This document shows, piece by piece, positions 7,375 through 14,114 of a DNA stretch of 24,136 nt. How positions within the stretch are numbered: position 1 is the stretch's first letter; the number at the start of each line of letters is the position of its first letter. The stretch spans positions 1 to 24,136 of IMG/VR virus record IMGVR_UViG_3300024300_000015. One strand, 5' to 3'. A program made the translations under genes and the position numbers. Origin of the DNA: a virus. Under the pieces are notes generated by a model. It did not search any database and had not been told where the DNA came from. It saw nothing but the letters and a program-made list of their open reading frames with translations.

Positions 7375-8357
7375 GCGGCTGGGGGAGCGAGCGCATTGCT
7401 CGCCGAGCATTCGCAAAATCCAATTCCTTGACGCCTGCCTGGATTGCTACGGGCAACTGGGCGGCGGCGGTCGGGCAGGAGTTCTACGCTGAGGTCGGAG
7501 GGAGGAATCTGATTGTCCCCGCCAATCGCGACATCGTCTTGCCGGTATCTCCGACGCCAGGGGCGGACTACGCGATCTGGTTAAGCCCGAACGGGTTTGT
7601 GCAGGCCTCGTCCAATTTCGTGACGCCGCCGAATACATCGGTGGACCGAAAGATCGGCGGATTTCATTACGCGCCTGGCGGCAATGCACCGGGGCGGGCG
7701 GGTGGCAATACCACGCCCGCCATCAATCCATACTCGATGTGGGACCTCACTTTCCGGCCCGCCTGTCCGGACCCGCGCGGAATGACGCTGGTGGCGGATA
7801 GTTTTTGGTGCGATATCTATATGCTCGGCGTGAATTACCTCGTCAACGGTACGAGTGCCTACAACGTCACAATCGCGGATGGTGCGTCTCCGCCAAAAAT
7901 AAGCACGAAGTTTGGTGGCGACGGCACGTCCGTTTATGCGGACGGCTCCTGGCACAACATGGGGGAAGCGCTCAAGCACTGGGGTAAACGGCATCCGACC
8001 TATGCGGAGGCCGAGGCAGCATTTTATGGTACGACTGAGGCGTCGTCTCTTGGATCGGATCCAGGATCCACTGTCCTCAACGCGCCATACACTTCTAAAT
8101 GGGGTGTGATCCAATCGACTGGCGTTATGTGGATATGGGGGTCCGATTTCGGCGGTGGTGCTGCTGGCGCGTCATGGTCTGCGAATACGGGCGGCCGAGG
8201 CAGCACATATCAGGCCGCGAACGCCGCGTTGCTGGCGGGCAACTGGATCCACGGGGGCCTCTCCGGGTCCGGCTGCTCGATCTGGAACCACTCGCCCGCG
8301 TACTGGGACAGCCACATCGGGGCGCGGGGCGTCTGTGACCACATGAGACGTGATTGA
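7371..8357 (+). CDS. DGR target protein, receptor-binding (C-type lectin fold)
   Basis: This 328-residue protein ends in a classic DGR variable region: AALLAGNWIHGG, SGSGCSIWNHSP and IGARGVCDHMRRD. The preceding part (LKHWGKRHPTYAEAEAAFYGTTEASS, GVMWIWGSDFGGGA, STYQAANAALLAG) matches phage tropism determinants with a C-type lectin or formylglycine-generating-enzyme-like fold. The N-terminal 140 residues probably attach it to the tail fibre. Six residues sit on template adenines: I293, H294, Y311, D313, S314 and H315. All replace Asn codons of the template. The likely role is host recognition, diversified by mutagenic retrohoming. The gene is intact and coupled to the upstream ORF. Confidence 0.9.
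   Translation: MSGWGSERIARRAFAKSNSLTPAWIATGNWAAAVGQEFYAEVGGRNLIVPANRDIVLPVSPTPGADYAIWLSPNGFVQASSNFVTPPNTSVDRKIGGFHYAPGGNAPGRAGGNTTPAINPYSMWDLTFRPACPDPRGMTLVADSFWCDIYMLGVNYLVNGTSAYNVTIADGASPPKISTKFGGDGTSVYADGSWHNMGEALKHWGKRHPTYAEAEAAFYGTTEASSLGSDPGSTVLNAPYTSKWGVIQSTGVMWIWGSDFGGGAAGASWSANTGGRGSTYQAANAALLAGNWIHGGLSGSGCSIWNHSPAYWDSHIGARGVCDHMRRD
8221..8344 (+). repeat. DGR variable repeat (VR)
   Basis: This 124-base segment aligns without gaps to the template repeat at 8786-8909. There are 12 differences. Six are at template adenines (VR positions 28, 30, 81, 87, 91, 93), changing AAC codons to ATC, CAC, TAC, GAC, AGC and CAC. Six are at other bases (positions 11, 21, 22, 69, 85, 120). Six of 21 template adenines have changed, against six of 103 other bases. 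The 3' part (ATCGGGGCGCGGGGCGTC) is identical and fits the initiation-of-mutagenic-homing region. Confidence 0.92.
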
Positions 8358-8377
8358 GCTGGGCGATAGCCCAGCTC
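8356..8377 (+). promoter_or_regulatory. Hairpin/cruciform downstream of VR
   Basis: A perfect inverted repeat has 9-base arms GAGCTGGGC (8356-8364) and GCCCAGCTC (8369-8377) around the loop GATA. It starts at the target gene's stop codon, 11 bases after the VR. In the Bordetella phage DGR, a similar short-stem, four-base-loop structure just after the VR promotes retrohoming. The run of seven T residues at 8385-8391 begins seven bases after the arm, so a weak terminator is the alternative. Confidence 0.75.
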
Positions 8378-8405
8378 GACGCGATTTTTTTGGATGGAAG
8401 GCTAG

Positions 8406-8786
8406 ATGAAACCCGTCGCGGACGCTGTTCAGTCCTATGACCAAATGGCCATCGTCGAAAAATACGAGGCCGTCATCGCCTATCTTTACCCGATCGCGCA
8501 GTCGATGCCTCGGAAGCACGGTATGGCGAGGGACATGTTTTTGCGATGCTTGCTCGGACAGCCCGATCTCTTTTATCAGGCCGGAAAATCCAATCAGGTA
8601 TCGAGGATTTATGCCGCAGATGCAGGCCTTGCGAATCTGCGGTTCTGGTTGCGGTTTTTGGTCAGGCCAAGTCTCCGGGGCATAACTCCCCACCAGCACA
8701 AAGTGGCTTTAATCATGCTTTCGGAGGTGGGGGCTATGGTAGGTGCGTGGCTGGCCAAACAGCGCAAGGGGCAAACCGGGCAATGA
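8406..8786 (+). CDS. avd: DGR accessory variability determinant (Avd)
   Basis: The 126-residue all-helical protein matches the length and pattern of Avd, the small basic four-helix-bundle protein that forms a barrel-shaped pentamer and binds the DGR reverse transcriptase and template RNA. Features seen are YEAVIAYLYPIAQSMPRKHG near the N-terminus, RDMFLRCLLG, LANLRFWLRFLV, and a basic tail ending KQRKGQTGQ. It lies between the target gene and the template repeat, as in the Bordetella phage cassette. GGAAGG just upstream of the ATG can serve as ribosome-binding site. The stop codon overlaps the first base of the template repeat. Confidence 0.85.
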   Translation: MKPVADAVQSYDQMAIVEKYEAVIAYLYPIAQSMPRKHGMARDMFLRCLLGQPDLFYQAGKSNQVSRIYAADAGLANLRFWLRFLVRPSLRGITPHQHKVALIMLSEVGAMVGAWLAKQRKGQTGQ

Positions 8787-8909
8787 CGCCGCGTTTCTGG
8801 CGGGCGCCTGGAACAACGGGGGCCTCTCCGGGTCCGGCTGCTCGATCTGGAACTACTCGCCCGCGAACTCGAACAACAACATCGGGGCGCGGGGCGTCTG
8901 TGACGACAT
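8786..8909 (+). repeat. DGR template repeat (TR)
   Basis: This non-coding 124-base copy of the VR would encode AGAWNNGG, SIWNYSP and NSNNNIGARGVCDD. Its AAC codons sit at the variable positions, the hallmark of a template, because adenines in the first two codon positions randomise the residue. It lies between avd and the reverse transcriptase remnant. The 3' end differs from the VR at position 120 (G instead of C), as expected for the unequal homing sites of VR and TR. An open frame reads through it but is not a gene. Confidence 0.92.
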
Positions 8910-8927
8910 CGCTTCACCGTTCTGCCG

Positions 8928-9377
8928 GTGTCACGGCTCGGCAGGCAGGCCATCTTCGCCAATGTTTACGGTGGCGCTTGCGATCGGTTTCTGCATATTG
9001 CCCTGGGTGAGCGGCATTGGGCACGCTACATGGATGACGTCGTTGTGCTGGGCCATGACCCGGTTCATCTCCGAGCCGTATTCGAGCGGTTGCGCGACTT
9101 CTCTGCAGAGGCCCTAGCGCTTTCCGTCAGCAAATGGCAGGTGGCGCCAGTGAACCACGGCATCAACTTCTTGGGGTATCGGATCTGGCCTCGCCACAAA
9201 CTGCTCCGGAAGGATTCCGTAATCCGCGCCAAGCGCAGGGTCGCTACTCTCCTCAAGCGTAACGACATCGCGTCGCTCGACCGGTTCATCGCATCATGGT
9301 CAGGCCATGCTCGATGGGCCGACACCCATCACTTGTTCGAATCATTGGAGATCTGCTATGCCAAAAACCAGTATTAA
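8928..9377 (+). pseudogene. DGR reverse transcriptase, C-terminal remnant
   Basis: The frame opens at a TGA at 8901 inside the TR and continues with LPVSRLGRQAIFANVYGG, then HWARYMDDVVVLG, then NFLGYRIWPRHKLLRKD and a helical thumb. These correspond to reverse transcriptase motif 4, the catalytic YMDD box of motif 5 and motifs 6-7. DGR reverse transcriptases are usually 300-400 residues; here about 150 remain. The fingers and motif 3, with its catalytic Asp, are missing. The loss begins within about 15 bases of the TR end, so a deletion (or a collapse during assembly) removed the gene's 5' half. An active enzyme is not expected. The last 20 bases overlap the next gene. Confidence 0.85.
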
Positions 9378-9840
9378 CACGCGCGCAGACCTGGATGCCA
9401 TCGCGGGCTCACCGGAGCACGCCGAGTTTATGGCGTTTCTAGCCGGATCGCTGTGGCGATTGGAGCGGGACGATGCAAGCCAGACCTGGGTGGCCGTCGC
9501 GGATGACTCGACAATCGGGCGGTACGGATTTGTCCGCAGCGATTTTCCTCATGCATCGCCGCCTGAGTTGCCGGTTTTGGTGCCGGCTGTTCTGCATATG
9601 CCGCAGCAAACCGTCTCGCGTTTCCAAGCCAAGGCGGCATTGAGCAATGCCGGTCTGCTGGCCCAGGTTGAAACCTTGATGTCGGACCCGGCAATCAATC
9701 CGATTGCGCGCCTGGCGTGGTCGGATGCGCAAGAGTTTCACCGTGCCAGTCCTACGGTCGCCGCCATGGCACAGGCGCTGGGGCTGTCCGCTGCGCAGCT
9801 CGATGCGCTGTTTGCCGCGGCGGCTGAGATTACTGCATAA
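9358..9840 (+). CDS. Phage tail-associated hypothetical protein next to the DGR
   Basis: I chose the ATG at 9358, preceded by GGAG at 9346-9349, over an earlier in-frame start that lies deep inside the reverse transcriptase frame. The product has 160 residues: MPKTSINTRADLDAIAGSPEH, a Trp-rich middle (SLWRLERDD, TWVAVADDSTIGRYGF), a Pro-rich loop and a helical C-terminus ending LDALFAAAAEITA. I recall similar proteins beside phage tail-fibre genes, where the final helices resemble a tail-fibre accessory protein, but no function is established. Overlap with the reverse transcriptase remnant suggests one transcription unit. Confidence 0.65.
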   Translation: MPKTSINTRADLDAIAGSPEHAEFMAFLAGSLWRLERDDASQTWVAVADDSTIGRYGFVRSDFPHASPPELPVLVPAVLHMPQQTVSRFQAKAALSNAGLLAQVETLMSDPAINPIARLAWSDAQEFHRASPTVAAMAQALGLSAAQLDALFAAAAEITA

Positions 9841-9856
9841 CCCACTGGAATACCGC

Positions 9857-9991
9857 GTGCTGGCCAACCAAGGCGAGGCCAGAGACGAGATTCACGAGTT
9901 TCAGCTCGCCGAGAACCCACCCTCTCGATTGGTGACGCTCGGGATGACGCTGGAAGAATTGGACGCGCTGCTGGCAGAGTTGGCCTCTTAG
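9857..9991 (+). CDS. Possible short ORF, 44 residues
   Basis: No ATG is available. A GTG at 9857, with GGA eight bases upstream, would give a product including GEARDEIHEFQLAENPPSR and ending TLEELDALLAELAS. The composition is that of a real acidic, helical protein end rather than a shadow, and no other gene occupies the stretch. It may be a small gene or the C-terminal remnant of a lost one. Confidence 0.35.
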   Translation: MLANQGEARDEIHEFQLAENPPSRLVTLGMTLEELDALLAELAS

Positions 9992-9997
9992 GTTCAA

Positions 9998-10012
9998 TCG
10001 TGACAGCACAAT
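9998..10012 (+). promoter_or_regulatory. TCGTGAC-NN-YANNNT motif (CACAAT)
   Basis: TCGTGAC, two bases, then CACAAT lies 22 bases before the GTG start at 10035. It is one of the recurrent intergenic sites described in the findings. GAGG at 10023-10026 provides the ribosome-binding site. The hairpin potential here is weak (TTCC with GGAA). Confidence 0.5.
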
Positions 10013-10034
10013 TCCGGAAAACGAGGAACCCATC

Positions 10035-10550
10035 GTGCCAAAACCCATCCCTATTCTGTTCGTCAAGTCCGACCTTGCCAACCGCCCCGGCCTGTCGTTG
10101 CAAGACGTAACGGACAAGGCCGGTCATCGAACCAAGCGCTGGAAACGCACGGCGCAAGAGTTGAAATCCACGAGGTCGGCGAAGAAGCAAGCCGAAACTC
10201 AAACAGCCGCGTCGCGCGATCCGGACCCGGAAGACCGGCGCGGTTCGGCGCGCGGCTATGGCACGCACGACCTGCAAGTCGGCGGCCGCGTCAAGTTCAA
10301 GGCCGGCGAGCACGAGGGCAAAGGCACGATTACCGCCATCGGCAAGGATGGCGTGACGATCAAGGATGCCGAGGGCCGCGAGCATGGTATTCACCATCAC
10401 GAGCTGACGCATTATGCGTCCAGCGACGAACAGAAACGAGGCGGTAAGCCACAACCAGATGGCGGCGAGGAAGGGCAGGCGGAACCGCGCGAGCCGAAAA
10501 AAGCAAACGACAGGGCTAAGGCAAGCGAATCCAAGGAAATCCTATCCTAA
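10035..10550 (+). CDS. KOW-domain phage protein
   Basis: The 171-residue product starts at a GTG after GAGG. Residues 1-45 contain VTDKAGHRTKRWKR, a connector motif seen in phage polyvalent proteins. Residues about 74-118 form a KOW/SH3-like unit (LQVGGRVKFKAGEHEGKGTITAIGKDG) ending in HGIHHHELTHY, a His-rich motif I have seen in proteins encoded near phage portals. The C-terminus is highly charged and probably disordered. A role in nucleic-acid or capsid binding is possible but unproven. Confidence 0.7.
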   Translation: MPKPIPILFVKSDLANRPGLSLQDVTDKAGHRTKRWKRTAQELKSTRSAKKQAETQTAASRDPDPEDRRGSARGYGTHDLQVGGRVKFKAGEHEGKGTITAIGKDGVTIKDAEGREHGIHHHELTHYASSDEQKRGGKPQPDGGEEGQAEPREPKKANDRAKASESKEILS

Positions 10551-10593
10551 ACTCCGGCGTCGGAACGCTGAAGACCACGGACGCGCCTAAAAA

Positions 10594-10608
10594 TCGTGAC
10601 GCCATACT
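10594..10608 (+). promoter_or_regulatory. TCGTGAC-NN-YANNNT motif (CATACT)
   Basis: TCGTGAC, GC, then CATACT lies in the gap before the membrane protein gene at 10638. The hexamer matches TATAAT at four of six positions and forms part of the hairpin arm at 10603-10617. Confidence 0.5.
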
Positions 10609-10635
10609 CCGGGCGAACCCTTCGCCTGGAGTATG
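10603..10635 (+). promoter_or_regulatory. Long hairpin covering the ribosome-binding site
   Basis: Arms at 10603-10617 and 10621-10635 form a 15-base-pair stem with one G-U wobble and a CCC loop. The right arm contains GGAG (10628-10631), the only ribosome-binding site for the ATG at 10638. If transcribed, it would hide that site and reduce translation until opened. Confidence 0.65.
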
Positions 10636-10637
10636 CC

Positions 10638-11228
10638 ATGCTGCCCTTCCGCTATCTTGCCTCACTGACCTTGTGGCTCGCCCTCTGGATTCCGTTCTAC
10701 CTGCTGGGCTTTCTGGCGGGCTGGGCCGGATTGCTTTTCTGTACTCGCGAGTCTGAACATTTGCCGTGGCTCTGGTGGCCCTGGGACAACTCGCATGGCA
10801 TCAATGGCACGCTGAATGGGAATAATCCGAAGTGGGTGGTTATCTGCAATCCTGAAATCAAAGATTTTCCTGTCTATGAACAGGGGAACTACCTGCGCTG
10901 GCTGATCGAGAGTAAGGCCGGGAAAGAGCGCGCCTATCGCAAGCGCTGGATTTGGCTGTTCTGGCGCAATCCAGTCTCCAACCTGAGCCTGTACCCGATG
11001 GGCGTAAGCGTCACCCGGCCGGTACGGCGCTCTACGCGGTTGCATGAGTTCGGAATCATGACCGAGCGGGTTACCGCGGGGTGGCCATGGTTCTATTCGG
11101 TCCTCATACCCTATAACGCGCGGCGCGGATTCTACTTCGGCTTTGGCTGGAAATTGCTGGATATTGAACCGACGACCAGACGCGCGCGGTTCATATTCCG
11201 CATCAGCCCCTACCGCGAATTGTCGTGA
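10638..11228 (+). CDS. Phage-associated membrane protein (DUF7338-like)
   Basis: I prefer the ATG at 10638 because GGAG lies six bases upstream; the longer frame would begin inside the TCGTGAC motif. The product has 196 residues. A long hydrophobic N-terminal stretch (residues about 5-32, YLASLTLWLALWIPFYLLGFLAGW) forms one or two membrane helices. Trp-rich blocks follow (LPWLWWPWDNSHG, YRKRWIWLFWRNPVSNL), then a beta-rich C-terminal part ending FIFRISPYRELS. This pattern recalls a phage membrane protein family often found near portal and MuF genes; its function is unknown. The stop codon overlaps the next TCGTGAC motif. Confidence 0.65.
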   Translation: MLPFRYLASLTLWLALWIPFYLLGFLAGWAGLLFCTRESEHLPWLWWPWDNSHGINGTLNGNNPKWVVICNPEIKDFPVYEQGNYLRWLIESKAGKERAYRKRWIWLFWRNPVSNLSLYPMGVSVTRPVRRSTRLHEFGIMTERVTAGWPWFYSVLIPYNARRGFYFGFGWKLLDIEPTTRRARFIFRISPYRELS

Positions 11229-11237
11229 CTGCATGAT
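11223..11237 (+). promoter_or_regulatory. TCGTGAC-NN-YANNNT motif (CATGAT)
   Basis: TCGTGAC, TG, then CATGAT overlaps the stop of the membrane protein gene. It lies only six bases before the ATG at 11244. A transcript starting at the usual distance from a -10 box would be leaderless or nearly so. Confidence 0.45.
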
Positions 11238-11243
11238 ACGGGC

Positions 11244-12392
11244 ATGGAAACACACGCCAGCTACCATCCTGTCCTGTTCGATCTGGGACTGCTATCGGCC
11301 TCGCAAACCGATAGCGCCCTGGAAGCCATCTACAAGGCCCAATCCGATGAACCGATAGAACAGTCGGACATCTGGGAGCCGCATCATTCCGCGTTTTTGC
11401 GCGATTTGATCGAGCGCTGCACGCAGCACGGACTAAATCGCATCGACGCCATACGCACCGAATTGTCGGCCTGGGCGTCCGGCGAGCGGCATTCCGGCAC
11501 AGGCGAACGCCTGACCCGCCCCGGCCTGCATCCGCGCTGGTCGCCGGACGAATTGAATCTGGTCCGGCTCTACCTGCAACACCTGCCGCCATCCGAATGG
11601 ACGCTGGAGGATTGGATGCTGGCCACCGAAGCGGCGTTTCAGCAGCACCTGCCAGCCGAATTCGCGTGGGAGGAGGCCGATTGGCTGACCAAGCGCGCGG
11701 TGACTCTGGGCCGGGTCGCGGCGCAACTGCCCGAGATCAATGAACGGCTGGCGCAAGCCATCGTCGACGCGGATACCATGCCCACGCCTTACGAGCGAGC
11801 GCTACAGTCCGCCGTGACCTATGGCCGCGCGCGAGCCGCCGAAAATATCACGCAAGCCTCCGATAGTCTAAGGCATCGCATCAAGCGAGTGCTGATCGAC
11901 CATGCCGAAGCCGAAGCCCTGAACGCGCCGCCGCAAAACCTGCAACAAAAACTCATGGACGCTTGCGGCGAGGCCAACCGCGATTGGCGCAAGATCGCGG
12001 TGACAGAAGCGGTTGAAATGCATAATCAAGGCATGGTGGCCGCACAAACGCCCGGCACGGTCCTGCGGCGCTTTGAGCAATACCGCAACGTCTGCGCCTG
12101 GTGCGCGAAGATCCACGGGCTGGAAGTCACGGTGGTTCCGGCTGATCAGCCATTCAAGGATGGCGAGAAGATGGTGTGGGTCGGAAAAACCAATCTGGGA
12201 CGGTCGGCCGCGCCACGCAAGCGCGTGGGACAGTATCTAGTCCCGCGCGAACCGGACGAGCGGTACTGGCCCGCGGCCGGCGCGCAGCACCCGCATTGCC
12301 GGGGTGGTTGGACTGTAGTCAAGCAAATCAAAGGTTCCGGCGATGATGAATTCGACGCATGGGTTCGCGCCAAACTGGCCGAGGTCAAGTGA
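11244..12392 (+). CDS. MuF-like phage head morphogenesis protein
   Basis: This 382-residue protein has a helical N-terminal two-thirds (SYHPVLFDLGLLSASQTDSALEAIY, YERALQSAVTYGRARAAENIT) and a C-terminal MuF core. The core includes WRKIAVTEAVEMHNQGMVAA, then a Cys pair (C284, C287 in NVCAWCAKIHG) and HPHCRGGW (H349, H351, C352), a likely metal-binding set typical of the family. MuF proteins are minor head proteins packaged in the capsid and needed for assembly, and often carry toxin domains; none is seen here. No ribosome-binding site is visible before the ATG, consistent with a short leader from the motif just upstream. Confidence 0.85.
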   Translation: METHASYHPVLFDLGLLSASQTDSALEAIYKAQSDEPIEQSDIWEPHHSAFLRDLIERCTQHGLNRIDAIRTELSAWASGERHSGTGERLTRPGLHPRWSPDELNLVRLYLQHLPPSEWTLEDWMLATEAAFQQHLPAEFAWEEADWLTKRAVTLGRVAAQLPEINERLAQAIVDADTMPTPYERALQSAVTYGRARAAENITQASDSLRHRIKRVLIDHAEAEALNAPPQNLQQKLMDACGEANRDWRKIAVTEAVEMHNQGMVAAQTPGTVLRRFEQYRNVCAWCAKIHGLEVTVVPADQPFKDGEKMVWVGKTNLGRSAAPRKRVGQYLVPREPDERYWPAAGAQHPHCRGGWTVVKQIKGSGDDEFDAWVRAKLAEVK

Positions 12393-12472
12393 TGTCCGCC
12401 CGGTTGCTGTTGTTCAAGGCGTGCGCGCCTGGGCGGTATTCATGTCAGGTGTTTGTACCGAACGAAATCTAA
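12392..12472 (+). CDS. Possible 26-residue ORF
   Basis: An ATG overlaps the stop of the MuF-like gene (TGATG) and encodes MSARLLLFKACAPGRY through VFVPNEI. The coupling geometry is good, but no family is recognisable and the reading frame may be fortuitous. Confidence 0.2.
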   Translation: MSARLLLFKACAPGRYSCQVFVPNEI

Positions 12473-12493
12473 AACTCATCAATAGCCACGACT

Positions 12494-13267
12494 ATGAACG
12501 CATTTCCTCTCCTATTCCTATCTAAGTCCCTCGTCCCCTCCCACACACGCCGCCTGAAAACCGGCAAGGTGGTCCGGGTCAGGCAATACAGCAACAAAGT
12601 CACCAAGCGGCCGGATGACGATGGGACGCTGGATATGTTTTCGGACAGTACCGAGGATAATACGGGCTTGTTTGGTGAATCTGCCAGAGCCGAACCCCGC
12701 AAAGACCTGATAGCCGAACACAAGCGCCTGGTGGACGTGTTGGATTCGCCCAGCCATGCCGATGACAAGGCGGAAGCGAAACGGCAGCGGGAGGAGTTGG
12801 ATGAGTATGAGTCGAAAGATAACGACAATCGGCGCATCAAGGCATTGATGGCGCGCGCTAAAGCGCTTGGGCTCAGTGGCGGCGGTCCTGGTCTTCACGC
12901 TTCCTTGATGGGCTATCTGGACGGCAAGAATCCCGCCGGCGTCGTCATGGACAGGGAGGTCGGTATTGCCGGACTTGAGCAAATGTTGGAGGCGTCCGAG
13001 GCCAAGTCGAAAATACCCAAGATTGTCGCCGTCCACAGCCGCCCCAGCGGTATCCCGAAAGATGGTGCGGGGGGCCGTGCAACGCAAAAACAAATCACCT
13101 ACGCCCTCTCCCTCCTCGCCAAGAAGGGCTATTCCACCAGGTACATGGACGCCAGCTTCAAGAAGCTCGGTTGCAGGATGCGCGAGCGTTCAGGACTTGT
13201 CTCAGAGTGGCTTGCCGGTATGACCATGGCGCAAGCCTCGGAATTGATTGATACCCTCAAGTCCTGA
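12494..13267 (+). CDS. Phage protein with polyvalent-type connector and DUF3072-like C-terminus
   Basis: The 257-residue product begins with VPSHTRRLKTGKVVRVRQY and GTLDMF, connector motifs typical of phage polyvalent proteins. A charged coiled-coil-like region follows (residues about 60-115), then a glycine-rich segment. The C-terminal 60 residues (RATQKQITYALSLLAKKGYSTRYMD, ending MAQASELIDTLKS) resemble the short helical DUF3072-type unit that ends many phage and plasmid proteins. No catalytic motif is visible. The ATG has no obvious ribosome-binding site. It may be an internal or virion-injected protein; this is inference. Confidence 0.6.
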   Translation: MNAFPLLFLSKSLVPSHTRRLKTGKVVRVRQYSNKVTKRPDDDGTLDMFSDSTEDNTGLFGESARAEPRKDLIAEHKRLVDVLDSPSHADDKAEAKRQREELDEYESKDNDNRRIKALMARAKALGLSGGGPGLHASLMGYLDGKNPAGVVMDREVGIAGLEQMLEASEAKSKIPKIVAVHSRPSGIPKDGAGGRATQKQITYALSLLAKKGYSTRYMDASFKKLGCRMRERSGLVSEWLAGMTMAQASELIDTLKS

Positions 13268-13329
13268 GGGCCAAGCTAGAGCACCTTGCTGGGCGTGGTC
13301 GGCATCCATGCCTCCTTCGCGAAAGCTGG

Positions 13330-13344
13330 TCGTGACACTACCCT
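13330..13344 (+). promoter_or_regulatory. TCGTGAC-NN-YANNNT motif (TACCCT)
   Basis: TCGTGAC, AC, then TACCCT lies in the 113-base gap before the gene at 13381. AGGAG at 13368-13372 is the ribosome-binding site of that gene. No strong hairpin follows at this copy. Confidence 0.45.
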
Positions 13345-13380
13345 TGCCCCCATTCACCCGACCGCCCAGGAGCGCACCTC

Positions 13381-13920
13381 ATGACGACCCCCTACAAACC
13401 CAGCGAGAATTACCCCGGCTTTGACCGAGACCTAGACTTGGATGGCGTCCAGGTCAAGAATGTAGGCGACCCGACCGACGATCAGGACGTGGCCACCAAA
13501 GCCTACGTTGATCCGCTGATGCGGAAGGCCGTTGTCATCCTGACCGCCGCCGAAATCAAGGCGCTGAACGCCACTCCCAAAACCTTAATTGCCGCACCCG
13601 GAGCGGGCCAAACCCTGGTGGTCGAGCGCTGCGTATTCAGGTTCCTGTGGGGTACGATTCAGTACACGGGCGGTTCGGCCTTATCGGTGATCCATAGTGG
13701 CGGTTCGACCAACCTGCTGGCCGGCACGCTGGCTGCGTCGTTCCTGACCACGCCGACCGCCGCCGTAACGGACGACGCCATCCTGGCCGGGCTGGGTACG
13801 CAACTGTCCGCGCCGCAAGCCACAGCCGTGAAGCTCAAGGCCGCCGGGGCCGAATTCGCTACCGGCGACTCCACGCTGGAAGTCAGCTTGTTCTACAGGC
13901 TGATTCCGGCCACGGCGTAA
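13381..13920 (+). CDS. Phage structural protein, probable head decoration or fibre-type
   Basis: The 179-residue product starts at an ATG eight bases after AGGAG. The N-terminal part (DLDLDGVQVKNVGDPTDDQDVATKAYVD) is a motif common to phage tail-fibre and virion proteins, where it precedes beta-structured repeats. The remainder is rich in Ala, Thr and Gly with beta strands (KTLIAAPGAGQTLVVERCVF, GGSALSVIHSGGSTNLLAG) and ends LEVSLFYRLIPATA. It has its own promoter-like motif upstream and a strong terminator downstream, so it may be a single-gene unit expressed at high level. I cannot separate capsid decoration from fibre roles. Confidence 0.6.
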   Translation: MTTPYKPSENYPGFDRDLDLDGVQVKNVGDPTDDQDVATKAYVDPLMRKAVVILTAAEIKALNATPKTLIAAPGAGQTLVVERCVFRFLWGTIQYTGGSALSVIHSGGSTNLLAGTLAASFLTTPTAAVTDDAILAGLGTQLSAPQATAVKLKAAGAEFATGDSTLEVSLFYRLIPATA

Positions 13921-13946
13921 ACCTCTCCACCTTGGAGCCACCCTTC

Positions 13947-13971
13947 AAGCCGCCTCCGGGCGGCTTTTTTT
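13947..13971 (+). terminator. Rho-independent terminator
   Basis: A stem AAGCCGCC / GGCGGCTT with loop TCCG is followed directly by a run of T residues (13965-13971). It lies 26 bases after the structural gene's stop. Confidence 0.92.
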
Positions 13972-13980
13972 GGTGAATGG

Positions 13981-14107
13981 TACACTGAGCGCACTGGGCG
14001 GCGACGACGAATCGCGGCCCAGCACTTCATCAATCGCAACCTAAACAGGAGGCTACGCGATGCCCAAACAGATTACCCAAAATCCGCCCATTGCCGCAAC
14101 CGTTTGA
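13981..14107 (+). pseudogene. Truncated duplicate of the Rha gene leader and start
   Basis: Positions 13981-14102 align without gaps to 18696-18817 (constant offset 4715), covering a -10-like box (TACACT here, TATAAT there), a hairpin, AGGAG and the first codons. The frame starts at 14060 as MPKQITQNPPIAATV and stops at 14105-14107, after only 15 residues; the other copy continues for 230. The rest of the gene is lost just before the AT-rich element at 14115. It is a remnant of a duplicated regulator, or a leader peptide if the hairpin is used. Confidence 0.75.
13994..14022 (+). promoter_or_regulatory. Leader hairpin, copy 1
   Basis: An 11-base stem (CTGGGCGGCGA with TCGCGGCCCAG, one G-G mismatch) carries the loop CGACGAA. 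Copy 2 at 18709-18737 has the same 11-7-11 architecture but different arms, with paired changes that keep the helix. Confidence 0.7.
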
Positions 14108-14114
14108 ACTACTT

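Noticed and set aside
7618-7624. TCGTGAC inside the DGR target gene
   Set aside because: It is followed by GC-rich sequence without a YANNNT hexamer at the right spacing and lies mid-gene.
8385-8391. T-run after the VR hairpin as a clear rho-independent terminator
   Set aside because: Seven bases separate the stem from the T-run, and avd should be cotranscribed; a homing structure is the better reading.
8743-9117. Open frame across the template repeat that ends like the DGR target protein
   Set aside because: It is the TR read through by chance, overlapping the avd frame and ending out of frame with the reverse transcriptase remnant.
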